Positions 12,041 to 21,570 of a stretch of DNA of 64,000 bases are shown here, piece by piece. Location of the stretch: contig KN834763.1 in NCBI GenBank assembly GCA_000827265.1, positions 836,129 to 900,128 of the forward strand. The letters run 5' to 3'. The number at the start of each line of letters is the position of its first letter. The first letter of the stretch is position 1. The DNA is from Collybiopsis luxurians FD-317 M1 (taxonomy: Eukaryota > Basidiomycota > Agaricomycetes > Agaricales > Omphalotaceae). A program made the position numbers and the translations under genes. Under the pieces are notes generated by a model. The model was not told the DNA's origin and ran no database searches. It saw only the letters and a program-made list of their open reading frames with translations.

Positions 12041-13194
12041 ATGTTTGCTCTTCCAATCGTTCTCGCCCTTTCCATTCCTTTCATCGCCGCTCAGTCAAAC
12101 GACACTGCGATTCAGATCGAAGCAATTGAGGCCCATTTTACTCAATCCGGCCTAGTCCCTGAGTTGCTGGCCAGTTTCAACCCCAGTGCGCTCCTTACCA
12201 TCAATTTTGAAGGTAAGGATTTTCTGGTAATCGTTTTAGTTTGAGCGAAGGATAACCTCAATTCAACCAGGCGTTGGGGATGTCTCCCCTGGTCAAGCCC
12301 TCAGTCAAGACCGTAGGTGTCTGCCAATCTATATATTGTTCGGTCAACTTGACATGCCTTACGCTCACAGAGGTCGCGCCGACCCCTGCCGTCAAAATCA
12401 CGGCGGCCAACTCCTCCGTCGATTTGAGCGGCAATTTCACATTGGCAATGGTCGATGCTGATATTGTTGGTTCCGATGAGTCTTCAGTTACTCGTCACTG
12501 GCTTGAAAATGGGGTAACCGTTTCTGGTACGTGTCATTGAACGACATACTCGTAATTGGTTCTCTAACAGATCCGATGATGCCAGGCGGTCAAGTGTCTA
12601 ACTCGTCTGCAACCGCCATCACCTCTTACGCTGGCCCAGCTCCGGCGGAAGGAAGTGGTCCCCATCGGTATGCTGTTTCCAATTCTTTTGGTCAAGAATC
12701 CAGAGTCCTGACCCCTGTTATAGTTATGTAGTGATCCTCCTGCAACAACCTACGTCGTTCAACCCTCCTTCCGATCTGCAACCCAATGCTGGTGTTGCCA
12801 AGTTTGACTTCAATGGATATGTCAAGGTATGGCAATATCAGTCTTTCTCAAGGAGTAATGTTTAATTCTTTTCCTTCAGCAATCTCAGCTTGGCCCCATT
12901 GTTGCGGTTCGTCCTTTTGTGCGGAATTTAACTTTTGGTTTTATTTAATGCCTTGTTCAGGCAAACTACTTTACCGTTGAAGTCGGGACCAGTACCACGT
13001 CCATCTCTGCTACTTCTGCGGTACAATCGTCAACTCTTTCCCCTGTTTCTGGATCCGGCGCAACTGGGACCTCTGCATCGAGCTCTGCTGCAGCTAGCAG
13101 CACTGGGTCTGCCCAGAATGCCGCCTCTCTTTTGAAGGCTGGTCCCACTTCTCTTCTCTTTGCTGTGGCCGCGATAGCCATTGCTTTGTCGTAG
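12041..13194 (+). CDS. Secreted PEBP-like protein with probable GPI anchor
   Basis: The protein starts MFALPIVLALSIPFIAAQ, a clear signal peptide. Spliced exons give the phosphatidylethanolamine-binding protein fold signature: LTINFEG, FTLAMVDADIVG (position of the DPDxP ligand loop), TRHWLENGVTVS, SYAGPAPAEGSGPHRYVVIL and FDFNGYVK...ANYFTVEVG. A Ser/Thr/Ala-rich stretch follows (about 13000-13130), then a hydrophobic tail TSLLFAVAAIAIALS ending at TAG 13192-13194, which looks like a GPI-attachment signal. About six short introns. In eukaryotes PEBPs are mostly cytosolic kinase modulators; extracellular fungal members are of unknown role. The wall or membrane location is inferred from the two hydrophobic ends. 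Confidence 0.85.
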
Positions 13195-13971
13195 ATTACC
13201 AGCCAAAACTCTAGAGCGGGACATTCCTCATAATTCATTCCTTACACATCGTATACTATCTAAGTACTAAAGTTGTTAATGTACCCGGAACTGATACTTT
13301 CGCAAAAAATCCTTTCGTTTGAGCGCATTTCTGGACCGTTCGTTCTCAAACTTTTTTTGCATACTAAATTAGAACTAATCGGTAGACTGATGAATTTTTT
13401 ATGAGGATTGTCGAGCTTGGAAATGATCAGGGAATTTTTCAAGTGTTCAAATGGTGGGTTTTTCCATTTATAGTGCCGGGAAGCATGAAAAATGCTCGAT
13501 TTAATTCGAGTTTTGGATATTGTGTTCTTTATGTCATTTGAAAGCATTTGAGCACCATCCGTAGATTTAAAACAATGCAGATTTCTCTGAAACGAATTCG
13601 GACGAGGATGGTGAAAACAGTCATTTCCCATGGGCTTCGGAAAGCACCGGTCTGAGTATCAACTCCTGCTATTCTGATGTCCTTTCTCAAGAGACAGCTT
13701 GCACAACCTTGAATGAACTTTCTGGGCTCTGAAAATTCTTAAGCTTGGTCAACTCAAAGCTTAACATGTATGTTTAACATCTCTCAAGTTTGAGTGGAGT
13801 TAACTAAGAATTGCAAAAGTTTTCCTATACTGACATTTTTGTTATCAACTCTGGTACATAGATAGCACCAGTAAACTCAAGTATGATAATTCCACTCTAG
13901 TGTCGAAAACATAAAGCAGATTTAAATTATACAGGACACTGTATAAACAAGACTCAAAGGAATAGATAGAC
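13195..13971. other. AT-rich intergenic stretch, no supported gene
   Basis: About 780 bp between the PEBP stop and the convergent RBM5-like stop. It holds one ATG-initiated minus-strand open frame of 123 codons (13260-13631) with no recognisable motif and a composition like the surrounding AT-rich DNA. I treat it as 3' UTR and spacer. Confidence 0.5.
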
Positions 13972-16840
13972 TCAGGATCCACCATAACGCTCGCGAGCCT
14001 GTTGAACAGCTCCCATTCAGCGTTTGTTCCGTGTGTGTACGCAGAGCAGTCTTTTGAATTTGGATAAGCACAACTCACCGACTCCTGGGCCATAGAAAGG
14101 TACCCCCCGCCACCATGTCCTTCTGTGAATTTGCCGACATCTTTGCCTTTGCTGGCGCCCAACCCGGCACCTTCAGCATAGACTGCGGTTTTTCTAAAAG
14201 CGAGCAACGTCAGCTTGAAAAATGTAAAGCATGATTGAATCATACATCGGGTCCACTCGACCTTCGCCATTGACGCCAAGGCCCGTTCCTTCTCTCCACC
14301 CCATCATTTTGAGTAACTTGTTGCCGACATTGTTCTCATCCTGACCAGGATTCAAGGGAACTGATGGTGGAGGGGGTGGAGGGGGTGGACCTTCAGCTTG
14401 TTTCCTCTTCGAGACCTTGCCATTGTCAGCTTCAGGAAGAGGAATTTCGGGCTGATTAAACAGAGTTCGTCTCTCGAGAGCTCGATCTCGATACTTGGGT
14501 TGCTCAGAAGCCTTTCCTTGCTGCCGAGCTATCATCTTCTGCCGAGCTTCGTCTCGTAAATTGGCGTTCATAAATTTCGTCTGTTGAGGGTGTTGATATG
14601 ACGCCGAGAGTAGAAAGAAGACGTAAGTCACAAGAAGAAAAAAATATTGTGAAGATAGCGAGCCTTATGAAGTTCTGATTCCTTGTTATGACGCTTGAGC
14701 TGATCAACGGACTTGAATTGACGGGAGCATAGCAAACAAGCGAGCGTGTTGACGTCCGAGAATTCAAATTCGTTTTCCGTTGGAGGTGTACCGGACGCAG
14801 GTGCATCCGCCGTGATCGATATAGCCACCTGTGTTTCCGCGGAAGCAAGCTGCTGCCGTGGGGAACATGTACCAGTTTAATTATTGCAACGCAGGGGAAG
14901 CCATGAAAAGGGTTGATTACCGGAGTAGACGGAGACACTTTGGCAGGAGCATTCCCCGAAAGTTCTTCTTGAACTTGATTCCACTTGGTAATGTTGTTGA
15001 TAGTCTGCCAGCAACGCGGATCATAAGCAAATCGGAATAAATGACTTTACGTGCAGAGATGCTCAATCTGTCCCATAGATTACCTTCTTGCTCGCGATCA
15101 AAGGAGCAACGCCCTTTGGGTTATTCACTGTGTAGACCGGTCAGTTAAAAAAAACTCGAAGAGCGAAAAAAAAAAAAAGAAACCTGTGCTTCCAACGGCC
15201 AGGCTATCCTCCGCATCCTCACTTTCTTCATTTATGTCTTCAGAAGAAAATCCCAACGACAAGGGCTTGACAGGGGCTCCCAGAGCTGACGTACGTGGTT
15301 CAGAAGTAATTTAACTTGCAAAGATCCAGTGACATACCTGTAAGAGCCTTGGAAGGGCCTTTGTTGAAACTGAGTGTGACAGGCTTGTCGGACACAGGAA
15401 GCGCGGAAGGGGCAGGGGGCGCGATAGGTTTGAGAACAGGTTCTGAGCCGCATGTTAGACGACAGATTCATATCTAAAGTAGTTTCCTACCCTTCTTTTT
15501 CTTTTCTTTCTTTTCTTTCCCAGTAGACGCTGCTGTCGGCTGGGGTGCTGCAACCTGAAATTCCAGCACTGCGACGGTAGACGTCTCATCCCAGTAGCGA
15601 ACCCAGGTGCCTTCCACTCCTCCCAGTGCGAGCGATGAAGTGAGGCAAGTCTCGTCTCGCAACATTTTCTCCTGAATTGGCTGAAAAGAGTCGGGATGCG
15701 CAAAAGAGGCTGCGACAGGCCGATCGGATATGCGAAATCCAGCGGGGTGGATCTGAGGTGACATGCTGGCTGCAAGCACAGCAGCAGCCGACTAAAGAGA
15801 ATGTTAATCTAGTCTCTGACAATTTGAAAAACAGCGACGGTACAGGTGTATCAATAAATTCCACAAAGGCAAACCCAAAACTGGCCAAGGTGACTTTATC
15901 CTTTATGAGGATGATTCTCTTCATGCCTTTGGCGCCCTCTTTGCCGGATCCTGAAGAAGACCTCATCGCTTGATGGATTGCCTGTGGTCCAGAAAGTGGA
16001 TCAAGGCCCCTGAAGAGAAGGACAGGCGCTTGTGTATTTCCAATATCGCGAGTACCATCATTGGTATTTCCTCTAGAGCGGCCTTTTTCATGTGGCGTGG
16101 CACTTTGGGAGTAATCAATCTTGACTCTTCGTCCGTGTTGAGGCATTCCGGTTTCGAGACTTTTGTAAAATGCAGCAGTGGCGGTGGCGCCATGGGAAGC
16201 TGGAGGGGGCACTTGAACGAATGGAAATAGCGGGTCCACGAAAGCGCGAGCATGTTCAGAACTGCTGAATTGCGCAAAGCCAAAACCTTTGGAGGAACCT
16301 TGATAATCCAGACGTAGAGAGAGAGATTATGTCAATGCATGTAGAAAGCGGAATATACGAATGGGCAACTGCCTGTTGATCGCTCTCGGATGATTGTGAC
16401 GGACTCTACACTGCATCCATGAGAATTGAGGTATGATTGCAACTGGTTAAATACTGATATTGAGCAAAATAGGTCATGAGAGCGTAAAAGGCGCGACGGA
16501 CATCGGACTCGGTAAAGTCTGGATCGAGGCCGAGAAATATGACATGGGGACTAGGTTCGGAGGGTTGCAGTCGTTTCTTGGGGTAGCCGCCAGCGGCACC
16601 GCGACCTTGTTGGCCTTGGGAATGGTCCTGACCATATTCCTCGTACGCCTGAGAAGGGTCATAGCCTTGATATCCCTGAGACGGAGGTGAACAGAGGATG
16701 ATTAATGAAGAGAATGAGCGAGCACATACTCCATCGTTAAATTTTCTGCGCTTTCCTTGAGCATGATAATCTTCCTCCCTTGGATGGTAATTCTGTCGAG
16801 TATCGTTAAATTTCCCTCTATCCCATTCGCGGTTGTCCAT
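13972..16840 (-). CDS. RBM5/RBM10-type splicing factor (RRM, C2H2 finger, G-patch)
   Basis: Predicted nuclear RNA-binding protein acting in spliceosome assembly or alternative splicing. ATG at 16840-16838 begins MDNREWDRGK, followed by a basic Gly/Gln-rich lead. RRM1 shows HVIFLGLDPDFTESD and GFGFAQFSS. A second RRM-like block reads VLLFRGLDP and SFGFAFVEFID. Then come a low-complexity Lys-rich stretch, a C2H2 finger (LACLLCSRQFKSVDQLKRHNKESELH), YRDRALERR, a run of eight prolines and a G-patch (LLKMMGWREGTGLGVNGEG). The last exon ends ARERYGGS with TGA at 13972-13974. The domain order matches the RBM5/6/10 family; I could not identify the tyrosine-rich OCRE domain of animal members. About nine introns. 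It is divergent from the complex I gene with about 72 bp between ATGs. Confidence 0.85.
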
Positions 16841-16912
16841 GATAGGTGATGGTGGTCGAGAGTCAAGAAGTGAATAAACAAAAAACCAAACAATCCTTGA
16901 ATTCGCACCACC

Positions 16913-17284
16913 ATGGCCGAGGGACATGGCAAGTATACGTTAGGAACTGGCATTTTGCTTCACTGACCGACTCGTATAGGTCCTTTCAAACCTGATGCTG
17001 CCGTTGAAAATTCCAATTTATGGGTCTGTGACGCCGTTTACAGCCAGTTCTTGCGTATGCTGAACGATCCACACAGCGCGAACAACATTATCTTCGTTTT
17101 CGATGGACTCCAAAAACCGCTAGGGCTGCTATTCTAGGCGTCGTGGTGTTCCCAATAGCTGTATATTCTGCAGTGAATTACACGACGGTACGTGTTCGCT
17201 CTGCCATTCATTTAGATACTGACACTTTCGTAGTCCCGGTGGTCTTGGAATGCAAAACTCAAAGGGCAATCTCTGGCCAAATAA
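16913..17284 (+). CDS. Small complex I accessory subunit, B15/NDUFB4-like
   Basis: Four exons code a protein of about 70 residues: MAEGH, GPFKPDAAVENSNLW, REQHYLRFRWTPKTARAAI followed by the hydrophobic LGVVVFPIAVYSAVNYTT, and SRWSWNAKLKGQSLAK. One membrane segment preceded by an FRWTPKTAR motif matches what I know of fungal NADH:ubiquinone oxidoreductase B15 (NDUFB4-type) subunits of the inner mitochondrial membrane. The first intron (16929-16979) must use a GC donor (GCAAGT) to keep frame. The stop TAA is at 17282-17284, six bases from the stop codon of the convergent COQ7 gene. Its small size means an automatic annotation could miss it. Family assignment comes from recall of motif pattern, so moderate confidence. 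Confidence 0.72.
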
Positions 17285-17290
17285 CCTGTA

Positions 17291-18054
17291 TTAGAATCTT
17301 TTGCACAATTCAATTGCTACTTTACATCCCATTCCTACAACTGTGCTCAATAAAGCATGCCCTGGAGCTCTCTGCGCATGGTTTATCACCGCAATGTCCA
17401 AGTGTTCCAATTCGTCGTCTCGGAATTCCTCCACCACCTGTTTCAGTAATGGAACGCTGGGATGGTCAGATGGAAGAGTCTCTAATTGTTTCAGTTGGCT
17501 AGGAGGAAGAATCAGCAGATACGTTGTACCAAGGCTGAAACTCCTTTACTCGTCGTAATGTTCACCAATCACGGTTTCGACCGCCTCAGTACAAGCCATG
17601 GCAGCTTCTTTACCCATGAGCGCTGTTGCAGCACCTAAACCGAACCCTCCAATTTTTGCAGCATCCATGAGAAATGTAGGTCGGACACGGTGTTGGATCT
17701 GCAACTTGTCCATGACTGCGAGGTGTTTCTTTTCCTGGTCCCACATTTCCTGCCACACAAAGTCAGCAGTGGCGATAATATAGAATGATGAATAAATACT
17801 TGAATCAAAGGTCCTGTAATAGGCTGCTGACCAAGAATGAAATGCTGGCCATAGTAAATCCAATTTGCTGCTACTTCGCCTGCCTGGTCGACGCGCAGGG
17901 CAGAATCGAGAGCTGAGCGCTGTTGGTCTGTGATATTGAGCGGGGTGGTTGTCAAAGCAGGATCATTTGGATTTGAAGGGTTTGTATAAGCTGAAGACGC
18001 CAGAGAACGACGAGTTGAATGCCGCGAAATGGCGCGGGTGGTTGTACGGAACAT
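17291..18054 (-). CDS. COQ7: 5-demethoxyubiquinone hydroxylase, mitochondrial
   Basis: Coq7 is a di-iron hydroxylase for the penultimate step of ubiquinone synthesis on the matrix side of the inner membrane. ATG 18054 gives [20 protein letters not shown], an Arg/Ser-rich presequence without acidic residues. Iron ligand motifs are visible: [23 protein letters not shown] (ExxH), [15 protein letters not shown] and DDELEHLD (second ExxH). The tail AINH-like [21 protein letters not shown] precedes LCKRF and TAA at 17291-17293. Three or so introns. An in-frame upstream ATG exists further 5', but the chosen one gives the cleaner presequence. It converges on the complex I subunit gene, so two genes of the ubiquinone/respiratory pathway share a 3' region. 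Confidence 0.95.
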
Positions 18055-18186
18055 AGAGACAGTCTCACGGCGATCAACTTGACTACATACTACTACCATG
18101 GCCGCGACGTTCGTCTTTTGATATCCTGACTTTTCTTTCATTCTGACCTTTATTTTCTCAGTTTCACGCCTAGCAATACTGTCGAC

Positions 18187-19168
18187 ATGTCCAAAGAGAA
18201 GGAATGGTCAGCTGCACTCGGTATGCTCGACTGGGATAACACCAGCATCGTCTTCACAAAGCGATCTTTGATCGAATTTCTCAAGTACAGTCCTGTTTCC
18301 TCTCCATTCGACGCGTCATTCAATCCCCTTTCATAGATATACTGGAACCACCGTCGATACGAACTTTAACAATATCTCCAAGTTGCCCAGTAGGTCCTAT
18401 GAATGTTCGCTCCTCCCAGCATACTCATTCGCGTCAGGATATGCCAAGTTTGGCAAATTATCGACTCCAACGACCCCATCGGAAGCTACTCCATCTGTCA
18501 CTCGTCCGTCTTTCACGCGTTCCAGATGCTTCCCCATTGACCCTTCTTTTTTTTTTTTACTAGCGTCTGCAAGTTCGACGACAGACGACGAGATCTACAA
18601 GCCCTCCCGTCGCGTCCGTCAAGCACCTGGTGGTGGTCACACCGACATTTTCGGTGGCAACGATGGAGATGATGCATTGTCCCAAGCTCCTCCCAAAGAA
18701 ACCGAGGTTCGTCTATCTTTCGTCATCCGCCTATTCATTGGACTCACTTTCCATACCTAGGATACTGAGTCTGTAGCAAGCCCTTCTGTACCTCACCAAG
18801 AGCCGACCGAAAATGAACACACGGGAATCAATTTCACTTCTCAAGTCAAGCCCAGCAGGTGCGTGCAACTTAGCTCCTTTGGCGCTGACGCATACTCAAA
18901 ACTACTCCTAGACGTGTAAGGACTGTTCCTGGCGGAGCTAGTTCTATCTCAAACTTGTGGAATTCGGATGAGCAACAGGACGAGTTTAAACCCACCCGAC
19001 GGTAGGTCTGTGCTTTCCTGTAAATCTTCTTCAACTCATCTAGTCTTCTGTCAGTGTCCGTGAAGGCCCAGGTGGTCAGGACAACATTCAAGGAGTAAGT
19101 ATCGCTCATCTCTGCATTTTCAGCACCGACTGAGTTTGTTTCAAAGTTTTTCTAAGTCGCTAGTGTAG
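18187..19168 (+). CDS. PGG-motif protein of unknown function
   Basis: I do not recognise this protein with certainty. The 3' exons encode a motif repeated three times: RRVRQAPGGGHTDIFGG, RRVRTVPGGASSISNLW and RRVREGPGGQDNIQG, separated by acidic, polar linkers (one carries SDEEQDEFKPT). Arg-rich PGG repeats followed by a short hydrophobic patch resemble the layout of small microtubule-associated proteins such as SPIRAL1 and HN1/Jupiter; this is an analogy, not a homology claim. The 5' part is uncertain: ATG 18187 starts MSKEKEWSAAL, and several alternative introns fit around 18290-18570. The 3' end is either TAG 19168 after one more intron or a stop near 19133 without it. It ends just upstream of the tRNA-Leu on the opposite strand. 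Confidence 0.55.
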
Positions 19169-19247
19169 GATGATGCTTTTGATTTGAAATAAGATTTATG
19201 TACTTTGTGTGTCGATATGATAAAAAATAAAACGGAAAAACTTTAAC

Positions 19248-19345
19248 TGGTGGAAGCGAGGTTCGAACTCGCGCGGAGTTTCCTCCATTGGGAAGCAAGT
19301 CAAATTGCTTAAATCCAACGCCTTAGACCACTCGGCCATCCCACC
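19248..19345 (-). tRNA. tRNA-Leu (anticodon UAA), intron-containing
   Basis: On the minus strand the acceptor GGTGGGA pairs with TTCCACC (one G-U), the D-arm reads GCCGAGTGGTCTAAGGC, and the T-arm is GCGAG TTCGAAC CTCGC. A variable arm (GGAG GAAA CTCC) marks a type II tRNA (Leu or Ser). The anticodon region is TTGGA TT TAA G followed by an intron of about 14 nt whose sequence can pair with the anticodon arm, as in yeast tRNA-Leu. The T run that follows on the minus strand (plus 19221-19240) would serve as the Pol III terminator. The anticodon assignment depends on alignment with the yeast Leu form; one A-C mismatch remains in the anticodon stem. Confidence 0.9.
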
Positions 19346-19432
19346 TCGTTCCTGTGGAAACTTGAAAAAATACAATGCGATACTTTTACTTAATGAAACG
19401 CTGCTCGTCACGTACTGCGCTTCATCCGTTTC

Positions 19433-21263
19433 ATGCGCGGAATCGCTACAAGACTACCACGTCTTGTTCGCAACACTAGCTCAATTACAACTCGTACTCG
19501 TCTCTATATTACAAAAGACATGCTGACCACTACAATGTCTGTAACTTTCCTTGGTACTTCCAGTGGCGGAGGTCCCAGTGCATCGCGCAACTGTTCGTCT
19601 CTTGTTGCCGACCTGTTAGGCGATGGAACCCTTTGGAGTACACGTCCTTTTCTCCGCTTCATCTTTGAGTCTCATCTCCGTGTCTAAAGTGGTCGATTGT
19701 GCGGAAGGAACTCTCCGTCAATTTCAACTGCAACCGTATAGCCCGGATCGATCCAATGCCCGCTTATCTCAAGTCAAGAAGATATTCATAACACACATGC
19801 ATGGTGAATTCGTTGATTCTTCGTTTCTTCATCAGTACTTCTTACACGAGTCCAGCCGACCATATCATGGGGTGATTGTATATTCCAGTGCCCAGTCTTT
19901 TTAGCGGTATTCACGTCTCGACATACCACAGTATCGTTCCAATTCTTCGCAGTGTCCTCTTTCCAGTCCCAGTAGGCGTCGACGCGCCACAACTGGAATC
20001 TCTTAGGAAACCTGTAAGCACTCTTCCAAACGGTCACGTTCATTCTGCTTGAACAATGCTAGGATCCAAGCATTGAGATATACGGCCCCGCAGGAATAAG
20101 AAACTTTGTCCGAAGTATTCTCAACATGACCTTCACTAGAATGGCCGACAAGTATGTCGTGCACGAACTTTTGGCTCCCACTGACCAGGTGACTTCCTGC
20201 GACCCCAAGGTCATGCATTCGAATGAGGTCTTCCTCCAACTCTATAAAGTGCCTATGCCGTGCGTCTCAACAGGTGGTTTTTAGGTTCCCGGCCAAGACA
20301 TTCTGTGCTCTCCGGAAGATGGGTCGTGGAGAAGTATAACTCAACAACAGGGAGTTTTCGGGCCAGTCGCAGTCGATGCAGGCCCCATTGCACATCGAGG
20401 TCGGATGAATCTCATTTTTCATACTCAAACTGCCGTTACTTATGCGAAATACTAGAACCTTGTATTGGATACGTTTTCAGGGAAGCCGTCAAACCCTATC
20501 GCAAAATAGTCATACTTGGCGATACCTGCGATCCCTCTGCTATCGTACCTTTATGCACGGATCCCCCGCCTTCGCTCCTTATTCATGAAGCTACAGACGC
20601 GCATATATCTCAAGTTATAGATCCAAAGGCTAAACGATCTCATGAAACGATCAAAGAAAAAGCCTTGGCCAGAGGACATTCACTACCAGAAATGGCAGGG
20701 ACATTCGCCAAGATCATCGGTGCTAAAAAACTTGTTCTAAATCATATTGGAGGAAGGCCAGCCCCGAGAATTTCCCGCTCCATCTTCTTTGCTCTGATCC
20801 TCATCTTTCCAGATTTCCTGCCCCCGATTCAAACACTTCGTACCGAGTGCAGGGTATTCGCGCCAATGTCTTAGCAGAGATCGAACGTCAAGCTTCGGAA
20901 GCTTGGGGTATGGGTTCTGCTCGTGTAGCTTGGGACTTTATGCGCGTTTCCGTTCCCGCTTTGGAAGACTCGCCTCAAAGTTCGACTGCTCAAGAAGCTC
21001 AAGAAGCACACGTTTCCGATCCACATACGGAATTTCCTACCACTCACAATACATGGAACAGCTCCGAAGTTTCTCATCAACACAACAGCGGGATACGCCA
21101 ACAAGGTCAAGGTGACCAAAATAGCTGGTCCTCGGGTACTCGGGCTCCCGACACTAGCTCTCGGTGGAATCAGTCAACAGAATATACTGACCAGCATGAG
21201 GCCAGGACCGTGGATCCGTCGAGGAACCGTGACCATGGGCGGCCTTGGAAGAAGAGAAGGTAG
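19433..21263 (+). CDS. Ribonuclease Z (tRNA 3' endonuclease), short form
   Basis: RNase Z removes 3' trailers from pre-tRNA. The metal-binding motif THMHADHIMG is rebuilt across the intron that follows the sequence ITHMH. Other landmarks: VTFLGTSSGGGPSASRNCSS, VDCAEGTLRQFQ, IYGPAGIRNFVRSIL, VDAGPIAHR, ILGDTCDPSAI, LIHEATDA, ARGHSLPEMAGTFAK and LVLNHIGGRF. Two in-frame starts exist: ATG 19433 gives MRGIATRLPRLVRNTSSITT, Arg/Ser/Thr-rich and free of acidic residues like a mitochondrial presequence, while ATGs at 19520 and 19535 give the short form. The last intron (20757-20812) appears to use a GC donor. The C-terminal 90 residues are Ser/Gln/Asn-rich and not conserved. Stop at 21263. The size corresponds to the ELAC1-type short enzyme. 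Confidence 0.9.
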
Positions 21264-21570
21264 GCAGCGGTTGAAGCAGTACGGCGCTCATGGTCACCTA
21301 TATTGCCATCATCTGTGAGGACCCGCCGAAGCCAGCGAAGCACGTTGCATAGGAGTAATTACTGTTTCAAGTAACTCCGTGGGGGCATGGACGTCAGCCA
21401 GCATCGTCGAATCTGCGGCATCTTATGTTGTCGCGTCCTTTTGAACTTGCATACTAATGTAATACATTAAAACATAATTACAAGCAGAGCCTGACGATTA
21501 ACGGGTGATGTACAAGAATGTTTAACTAGATGGTCCAATCGATGCAAAAACGTCATGTAGGTACAAAATC
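21264..21570. other. Convergent 3' spacer
   Basis: About 307 bp between the RNase Z stop and the MFS stop. It contains a polyadenylation-like AT-rich part (aatacattaaaacataa near 21460) and no open frame worth reporting. Confidence 0.5.

Noticed and set aside
13260..13631. ATG-initiated minus-strand open frame of 123 codons
   Set aside because: AT-rich composition, no motif, no credible splice sites or neighbours supporting it; likely chance in the spacer.
16300..16400. Possible GC-AG intron in the RBM5-like gene after RERSTG
   Set aside because: A normal GT donor a few bases on keeps the same frame and adds only one Ser, so the GC donor is not needed.
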